The notes below the pieces were generated by a model. The model was not told the DNA's origin and searched no databases. It was given only the letters and a program-made list of their open reading frames with translations. The translations under genes and the position numbers were made by a program. Positions 58,589-64,000 of a DNA stretch of 64,000 bases are shown here, in pieces; position 1 is the stretch's first letter, and each line of letters starts with the position of its first letter. Origin of the DNA: Gordonia alkanivorans NBRC 16433 (GTDB lineage Bacteria > Actinomycetota > Actinomycetes > Mycobacteriales > Mycobacteriaceae); the NCBI RefSeq assembly GCF_000225505.1, contig NZ_BACI01000097.1, positions 186,001 through 250,000 of the forward strand, in the 5' to 3' direction.

Positions 58589-58599
58589 GTCTGAGTCAT

Positions 58600-58605
58600 T
58601 CCTTT
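58600..58605 (-). promoter_or_regulatory. Ribosome binding site of NRPS-B
   Basis: AAAGGA on the minus strand, eleven bases before GTG 58588. The spacing is long. An ATG that directly follows the AAAGGA opens a four-codon frame (ATGACTCAGACGTGA) whose end overlaps the GTG start. Confidence 0.5.
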
Positions 58606-58646
58606 GGTCGACTGCACTGCTTCGTTCCCGCGGGACCCGCCTCCGG

Positions 58647-58965
58647 TCACGGCGCGCCATCCAGAACCCGGAGGGCGTTGGTGCGGAGCTCTCCCAGTAC
58701 GTCACCGAGTGCGTCGGGCCCCGACACCGCGAGGCCGGGCAACAAGCTCATCAGCGCGGTGGTGAGGGCAGAGTCCGGGTCAGGGAGTGCGGCAGCCATC
58801 GCATCACTGATCGACGACAGCACCGTGAACGTTACCTGCGCATCCTGATGTGCGGCCGCGATGGCGTCGGGCGCGGCGGCCGTGGCCCGGGCGACCAGAT
58901 CGGGGAGCGCGACCGCGAGTTCGGCGCCGGCGATCTCATCGGCCGCCACCTGCTCGGCGGCGGTC
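58647..58965 (-). other. NRPS-A C-terminal A-like docking segment
   Basis: About 105 residues after the last C domain. The first half matches the entry of an A domain (LPDLVARATAAAPDAI, then DAQVTFTVL where LTYxEL is expected). The second half (ALMSLLPGLAVSGPDALGDVLGEL) aligns with ALMHCMPSLVDIDPVDSRLQVIGEI of the free protein at 1598-1915. It has no catalytic motif. A docking role is inferred from its position. Confidence 0.6.
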
Positions 58966-61900
58966 GCGATGTCGATGTCACCCACCAGCACCTGCGGGTT
59001 CTCCGACACCTCCTCGAGGACGCGCAGATAGCGCTGCGCATAGGTCTCGACCGTGCTCTTGGTGAAGATGTCGGCGGCGTAGATCAACTGGCCCGTCATT
59101 GAATCAGCGTCCTTTGCTGCCGGTGCACCGAAATCGTCCGGGAACAACGTGAGCTGGAGATCCACCTTGGCTGGGGTCAACTGCTCGGATACCGGGGAAA
59201 TCGTCATCGAGTCCATGTCGAGCGAGGGGATGGTGAAGTTCTGGTAGGCGAACATCACCTGATAGATCGGATTGTAACTGGTGGGCGGAGAGGAGAGAAC
59301 AGATGACACGATCGTATCGAACGCGATTTCGGCGTTCGCCATGTCGGCCAGATCCTCGTCGCGGACACGCTGCAGGAGCTCGGCGAACTTCTCCTCGTCC
59401 TGCAGCCGCGAGCGCAGGGCCAGCGTGTTGACGAACATCCCGACCACGCCGTCGAGCTCGGGCTGACCCCGCCCGGCGAACGGCGTGCCGATCACGATGT
59501 CGCGCTGGGTGGTCAGCCGGCTCAGCAACACCACCAGTGCGGTCTGCATCACCATGAACAGCGTCGCGTTGTGCTGGCGCGCGACCGCCTCGAGTTTGCG
59601 TACCAGGCCGCCGTCGATGTCGAAGCGCACCTCCTCGCCGACGAAGGACGGCGTCCGCGGGCGGGGACGGTCGGTCGGCAACTCCAGCCGGGCCGGCGCG
59701 TTGTGGAGCCGGTCGGCCCAATAGGCGAGCTGTCGGTCCGCCTCGGTCGTCCCGTCGGGCCCGGGGACGGCAAGGGCCTCCTGCTGCCACAGCGTGTAGT
59801 CCAGGTACTGGACCGCGAGCGGCTGCCACTCCGGCCGGCGGCCGGCCACCCTCGCCGAATAGGCGGTCATGACATCGGTGGCCAGTGGCAGCATCGAGGC
59901 GCCGTCCGCGGTGATGTGATGCACGACGAAGACCAGGATGTGCTCGGTCTCGGTGAGCCGCAGCAACATCATCCGCAGCGGCGGTGCGACCGTGACGTCG
60001 AAGCCGCGGCCGGTGAACTCGGCGATCACCGGAACCGGATCGGCGTCGACGTCGACGACGCTGCGCTCGAGCAGATCCAGCGCGGCGTCTCGGTCGAGCA
60101 CGAGCTGGATCGGCTCACCGTCGACGAGCGGATAGCGCGTCCGCATCGACTCGTGACGGTCGATGAGGTCCTCGATGGCGCCACCGATCGCGTCGGTGTC
60201 CAACTGTCCCGACAGTCGCAACGCCATCGCGACGTTGTAGGCGGGCGACGCCGGATCGGCGCGGTTGATCAGCCACATCCCGCGCTGCACGGCCGACAGC
60301 GGCGCGCGGTCCCCATGCGTGCGAGCCGACAGACGTGGCCGGCGCGAGGGAGTTCCGTGGTCGCTGGCGAACGTCGCCATCGCGCGCACCGACGGTGCAC
60401 CGAACACCGCGGCGACGGGGATGTCGACCTCGAGGTCGGCCGACAACCGGGCGGCGACCTTGGTCGCGCTCAGCGAGTTCCCGCCGAGGTCGAAGAACGA
60501 CTCGGCCACGCTGATCCGATCCACGCCCAGGACATCGGCGAAGACCCGCGCGACGATCCGTTCGGTCTCCGTGCTCGCCGGCACGAATTCGGCGGTCTCG
60601 ATCACCGGCGCGGGCAACGCCTTTCGATCGACCTTGCCCGCCGAGTTGAGCGGCATGCTCGGCAACGGCATCCAGATCGTCGGCACCATGAACTCCGGCA
60701 CGGTTCCGGTCAGATGCGACTGCGCCTCGGCCGGGGTGACGGAGTCGGGCGAGTAGTAGGCCACGAGACTCTGTCCGGCAGCGAGGTCGGCGACGGTGAC
60801 CGCCGTGTGGACGATGCCCGGCACCGACATCAGCGCCGACTCGATCTCGCCGAGCTCGAGGCGCTGACCCCGGAGCTTGACCTGGAAGTCGTTGCGGCCC
60901 AGATATTCGATCTCTCCGGCGGGGCTCCATTTACCGAGATCGCCGGTGCGGTAGAGCCGCGACCCGGCCGAACCGTACGGGTCGGCCACGAAGCGTTCAG
61001 CGGTGAGCCGGCCCTGCGAGACGTATCCGCGCGCCAGTTGGAAGCCGCCGAGATAGATCTCGCCGGGCACGCCGACCGGGAGCGGACGCAGCCGGTGGTC
61101 GAGGACGTGGATCGTCGTGTTGGGCACCGGTCGCCCGATCGGTACGACCGTCTCCGAACCGCGGACGTTGTGCTCGGTGACGTCGACCGCGGCCTCGGTG
61201 GGCCCGTACAGATTGTGCAACCCGACGGCGGGCAGCGCGGTGCGCAGGCCACTCGCGGTCGAGGCGGTCAATGCCTCCCCCGAGGTGAACACCTGACGCA
61301 ACGAGCTCAGTTCGGCCAGCCGGTCCGCACCGACGACGTCGAGGAAGGTCGACAGCATGGACGGCACGAAATGCAGTGTGGTCACGTCCGCGTCCTGGAT
61401 GATGTCCACGAGGTACGACGGATCCCCGTGCCCGCCGGGCTCGGCGACCACCAGCCGAGATCCGGAGATGAAGGGCCAGAACAGCTCCCACACCGACACA
61501 TCGAAGGTCACCGGCGTCTTCTGCAGCACCACGTCGCGCTGGGTGAGCGTGTAGTGCTCCTGCATCCAGTCGAGGCGGTTGACGATCGCGCGATGGGACA
61601 CGACGACACCCTTGGGGCGTCCGGTCGACCCGGACGTGAAGATCGTGTACGCGGCGTTCTCCGGACCGAGCGGCCCGCAACGCTCGGTCGAGGCGAGCGG
61701 TGCCGCGTCCGAGTCGACCTCGGCCGCGGCGTCGACCACGGTGACCGTGACGCGGTCGGCGAGGTCGTCGACCACGGCGGGGCGGGGCCCCGGTCCGACG
61801 AGTACGCGCCGGGTACCGGCGGTCTCGAGCATGTAGTCGGCGCGGTCGACCGGCGCCTCGGTGTCGAGCGGCACGTACTGACCACCTGCCAGCACGATGG

Positions 61901-64000
61901 CGTGCACCGCGACGAGTAGTTCCACCGAGCGCGGAATGCACACGGCCACCGCGACATCCGGACCGACGCCGTCGGCGATCAGCTGGCGGGCCAGAGCCGT
62001 TGCGCGGAGAGCGAATTCGCCGTAGGTGACTTCGCGGTCGGCGAAGACCAGTGCGACCGCCTCGGGGTCCTGTCGGTACCCGGTCAGCAGCGCGGCGGAC
62101 AGATCCGGCGCGGACAGTTCGAGTGGGGCACCACGCGACCAGCCCCGGGCCGTGTCCACCTCGGCCTCGGGGAACGCGAAGAGATCGTCGACGCGCAGCG
62201 CCTGTCCGGCGTCGTCACGCTCGAGCGAGCCGGCGATCGTGCCCAGCACGTCGTGGAGGTAGCGCGCGAACCGTTCGATCGTCGGCTCGTCGAAGAGATC
62301 GCGGGCATAGCCGAACGCCACCGAGATCTGCCCGGCGTGGTCGCCGGAGTCGGCGTATTCGACGACGCTGAGCGACAGGTCGTATTTGGCGAACGGGGCC
62401 CGCGCGTCGATGAGGCTGATTCCGGCCTCGTCCTCGAAGAGCCGCTCGACCTGATCGTGCTGCATCACCAGCTCGACCTGGAAGAGCGGCGAATGCGCCG
62501 TGGAGCGGCGTGCGCCCACCGCGTCGACGACCTGCTCGAAGGGGACGTCGGCGTTGCTGAGCGCTTGCGCGCGAGTGTGATTGGCCTCGTTGAGAAGGCT
62601 GGTGAGATCGGTGTCGGGGTGTACGCGGGTGCGCAGCACGAGCGTGTTGACGAACATGCCGATCAGGTCGGTGAGCTCCGGCTCGTCCCGCCCGGCGATC
62701 GCCGTGCCGATGGCCACGTCGTCGCTGCCGCTGAGACGCGACAGCATCACCGCGAGAGCTGCGTGGAAGATCGCGAAGACGGTCACCCCGTGGTGGGCGG
62801 CAACCGCGTGCAGCCGGGCGACGGTGTCGGCGTCGAGCATCGTGTCGACGTAGCCGCCCGCGCCGGACGGCCGGATGGGACGCGCCCGGTCGGTGGGCAG
62901 CGAGATGAGTTCGGGCATGCCCGCCAGTTCGGTGCGCCAGAAGTCCAGCTGGGCCGACATCAGCGATGATTCGTCGGAGGCCTCGCCGAGGACGTCGCGT
63001 TGCCACAGTGCGTAGTCGGCGTACTGCACCGGCAGCGGACGCCAGGCGGGTGGCCGGCCGGCGAGCCGGGCGGCGTAGGCCGTCAGGACGTCGGTGATCA
63101 GCGGTCCGAGCGAGGCGCCGTCGCCGACGATGTGGTGCATGACCACGACCAGGACGTGATCGAGCGTTCCGTCGGTCGACACGGCGCGGAAAAGTCGTGC
63201 GCGGACCGGATATTCGTAGTTCAGGTCGAAGCCGGTCACGGCGAAGTCGGCGAGCCTGCGCTCGGTATCCGCCGGTGCGACGTCGACCACGTCGAACAAC
63301 CGGGCCGCGGCGGCGGCCTCGGCCGAATGGATGAACTGGAAGGTCTCGCCGTCCTCGTCGGGGAACGTGGTCCGCAGCGGCTCGTGACGGGCGATGACGT
63401 CGTCGATCGCACCGGCCAGCGCGGCCGCGTCGACGTCGGCGCCGAGCCGTACCGCGCCGGGGATGTTGTACGCCGCCGACGTCGGGTCGAGCCGGTTGAT
63501 AAACCACAGGCGACGCTGGCTGAACGCCAACGGGATCCGGTCCGGACGTGGCAGCGGCCGGAGCTCCGGACGGCGCGTGGCGGCGTCGTCGGCCACCGGC
63601 GTCGCCACGCGGATGATGTCGCCGAGGCTCTGGCTCTCGAAGACGTTGGCCAGCTTGATGTCGAGGCCGGCGACGGTACGCAGCCGCGACGCCAGCCGGG
63701 CCGCGGTCAGCGAATCCGCACCGAGCGCGAAGATGTTGTCCTGCAACCCGATCGGCTCGATGTCGAGCAGCTCTTCGACGATCGCGACGACTTCGCGTTC
63801 CCGCAGGGTCGAGGGCGGGACATAGGCCACCTTCTCGTCGCGCGCGAACACCGGGGCGGGCAGCGCCTGCCGGTTGAGTTTTCCGTTCGCGGTGAGGGGC
63901 AGCTCGTCGATCAGCATCACGACGTCGGGCACCATGTATCCCGGCACGTGGGCGCGGACCTGTTCCCGGATGAGGGATTCGTCCAGCCCGCCACCGGTTT
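58647..64000 (-). CDS. NRPS-A: synthetase, 3' part only
   Basis: The frame is open to the right edge, so the start and first modules are missing; about 1,784 codons are visible. The window begins in the last part of an A domain (GYMVPDVVM, then LPLTANGKLNRQALP). A T domain follows with the unusual ALGADSL motif (Ser at 63713-63711), then C (HHIVGDGAS), A, T (LGGNSLSATK, Ser at 60476-60474) and a second C (HHITADGAS). The complete A domain has the code DVWHFSLVDK, a standard Ser pocket. After the last C domain come about 105 residues that begin like an A domain (LPDLVARATAAAPDAI, VTFTVL) and then become an Ala/Leu-rich helical tail. The stop at 58647 lies 58 bp before NRPS-B, so the two are surely co-transcribed. 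The terminal C domain must act on the Thr loaded by NRPS-B. Confidence 0.95.
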   Translation of the reverse strand, partial: TGGGLDESLIREQVRAHVPGYMVPDVVMLIDELPLTANGKLNRQALPAPVFARDEKVAYVPPSTLREREVVAIVEELLDIEPIGLQDNIFALGADSLTAARLASRLRTVAGLDIKLANVFESQSLGDIIRVATPVADDAATRRPELRPLPRPDRIPLAFSQRRLWFINRLDPTSAAYNIPGAVRLGADVDAAALAGAIDDVIARHEPLRTTFPDEDGETFQFIHSAEAAAAARLFDVVDVAPADTERRLADFAVTGFDLNYEYPVRARLFRAVSTDGTLDHVLVVVMHHIVGDGASLGPLITDVLTAYAARLAGRPPAWRPLPVQYADYALWQRDVLGEASDESSLMSAQLDFWRTELAGMPELISLPTDRARPIRPSGAGGYVDTMLDADTVARLHAVAAHHGVTVFAIFHAALAVMLSRLSGSDDVAIGTAIAGRDEPELTDLIGMFVNTLVLRTRVHPDTDLTSLLNEANHTRAQALSNADVPFEQVVDAVGARRSTAHSPLFQVELVMQHDQVERLFEDEAGISLIDARAPFAKYDLSLSVVEYADSGDHAGQISVAFGYARDLFDEPTIERFARYLHDVLGTIAGSLERDDAGQALRVDDLFAFPEAEVDTARGWSRGAPLELSAPDLSAALLTGYRQDPEAVALVFADREVTYGEFALRATALARQLIADGVGPDVAVAVCIPRSVELLVAVHAIVLAGGQYVPLDTEAPVDRADYMLETAGTRRVLVGPGPRPAVVDDLADRVTVTVVDAAAEVDSDAAPLASTERCGPLGPENAAYTIFTSGSTGRPKGVVVSHRAIVNRLDWMQEHYTLTQRDVVLQKTPVTFDVSVWELFWPFISGSRLVVAEPGGHGDPSYLVDIIQDADVTTLHFVPSMLSTFLDVVGADRLAELSSLRQVFTSGEALTASTASGLRTALPAVGLHNLYGPTEAAVDVTEHNVRGSETVVPIGRPVPNTTIHVLDHRLRPLPVGVPGEIYLGGFQLARGYVSQGRLTAERFVADPYGSAGSRLYRTGDLGKWSPAGEIEYLGRNDFQVKLRGQRLELGEIESALMSVPGIVHTAVTVADLAAGQSLVAYYSPDSVTPAEAQSHLTGTVPEFMVPTIWMPLPSMPLNSAGKVDRKALPAPVIETAEFVPASTETERIVARVFADVLGVDRISVAESFFDLGGNSLSATKVAARLSADLEVDIPVAAVFGAPSVRAMATFASDHGTPSRRPRLSARTHGDRAPLSAVQRGMWLINRADPASPAYNVAMALRLSGQLDTDAIGGAIEDLIDRHESMRTRYPLVDGEPIQLVLDRDAALDLLERSVVDVDADPVPVIAEFTGRGFDVTVAPPLRMMLLRLTETEHILVFVVHHITADGASMLPLATDVMTAYSARVAGRRPEWQPLAVQYLDYTLWQQEALAVPGPDGTTEADRQLAYWADRLHNAPARLELPTDRPRPRTPSFVGEEVRFDIDGGLVRKLEAVARQHNATLFMVMQTALVVLLSRLTTQRDIVIGTPFAGRGQPELDGVVGMFVNTLALRSRLQDEEKFAELLQRVRDEDLADMANAEIAFDTIVSSVLSSPPTSYNPIYQVMFAYQNFTIPSLDMDSMTISPVSEQLTPAKVDLQLTLFPDDFGAPAAKDADSMTGQLIYAADIFTKSTVETYAQRYLRVLEEVSENPQVLVGDIDIATAAEQVAADEIAGAELAVALPDLVARATAAAPDAIAAAHQDAQVTFTVLSSISDAMAAALPDPDSALTTALMSLLPGLAVSGPDALGDVLGELRTNALRVLDGAP
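58990..60350 (-). other. NRPS-A terminal C domain
   Basis: It carries HHITADGAS and an L-donor type layout. It is physically on NRPS-A but must condense the growing chain onto the Thr held by the first module of NRPS-B. Confidence 0.85.
60370..63600 (-). other. NRPS-A module a2: C-A-T, predicted Ser
   Basis: The C domain (HHIVGDGAS) is of the L-donor type. Pocket residues come from FDVSVWE, LHFVPS, VFTSGEA and NLYGPTEAAVD, giving DVWHFSLVDK, an established Ser code. The T domain has LGGNSLSATK. Confidence 0.85.
63620..64000 (-). other. NRPS-A module a1 (partial): A-domain end and T domain
   Basis: Only the A8-A10 end of the A domain is visible, so its substrate cannot be read. The carrier motif is GADSLTAAR rather than GGNSL/GGDSI. 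The attachment Ser is kept, but the second Gly is Ala. No E domain follows. Confidence 0.85.

Noticed and set aside
58589..58705. Starts of NRPS-B at 58705 or 58660
   Set aside because: Both lie within or overlap the end of NRPS-A and lack a ribosome site. The extra residues are Arg-rich and unlike any docking sequence. Start 58660 remains a weak alternative.
2570..64000. CRISPR array, tRNA, rRNA or insertion sequence
   Set aside because: The repeated segments are homologous NRPS modules, not regular spacer arrays. No transposase frame or structural RNA was seen.

Overview
This window is almost entirely one minus-strand nonribosomal peptide synthetase (NRPS) assembly line in a very GC-rich actinobacterium. 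A mycolic-acid genus such as Gordonia or a Rhodococcus relative fits best. This is inferred from base composition, an Mtb12-like lipoprotein, a DUF4190-type membrane protein, an MbtH partner and very large NRPS genes; no 16S or other taxonomic marker is present.

Layout, left to right. Positions 1-95 hold the first 31 codons of a luciferase-like flavin monooxygenase (minus strand). It diverges, across a near-perfect 22-bp palindrome, from a small lipoprotein gene (228-761, plus). A DUF4190-type membrane protein gene (842-1477, plus) follows and ends at a strong hairpin (1550-1575). Everything to the right is read leftwards: a 105-residue protein resembling only the N-terminal piece of an adenylation (A) domain (1598-1915), an MbtH-like gene (2221-2448), and three NRPS genes, here called NRPS-C (2570-16432, 4,620 aa, ends in a thioesterase), NRPS-B (16526-58588, about 14,020 aa) and NRPS-A (58647 to beyond 64000, 5' end missing).

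In transcription order the visible domains are: NRPS-A [A]-T-C-A-T-C; NRPS-B A-T, C-A-T, C-A-T-E, seven C-A-T, C-A-T-E, C-A-T, C; NRPS-C A-T, C-A-T-E, C-A-T, C-A-T-TE. That is 18 T domains, 17 complete A domains plus the end of one more, 17 C domains, three E domains and one TE. The C and E domains keep their HHxxxDG or HHLxVDxVSW histidines and each T domain keeps its serine. Pocket codes read by eye give Ser - Thr - (Gln/Glu-like) - D-x - Thr - (Gln/Glu-like) - x - Thr - Ser - x - x - D-x - x - Ser - D-x - x - x, preceded by at least one residue. This predicts a Ser/Thr-rich peptide of at least 18 residues with three epimerised positions, released by the TE. MbtH probably chaperones several A domains.

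The most unusual features are the gene boundaries. The end of NRPS-A and the start of NRPS-B both carry about 105-residue segments that look like degenerate A-domain N-termini. The small protein at 1598-1915 looks like a free-standing copy of the same element. NRPS-B ends in a Gly/Asn/Tyr/Asp-rich tail, and NRPS-C starts abruptly inside the A-domain entry. Other signals are an in-frame tandem 45-bp repeat inside the first A domain of NRPS-B, and a sharply bounded codon-usage patch over the specificity region of the first A domain of NRPS-C.
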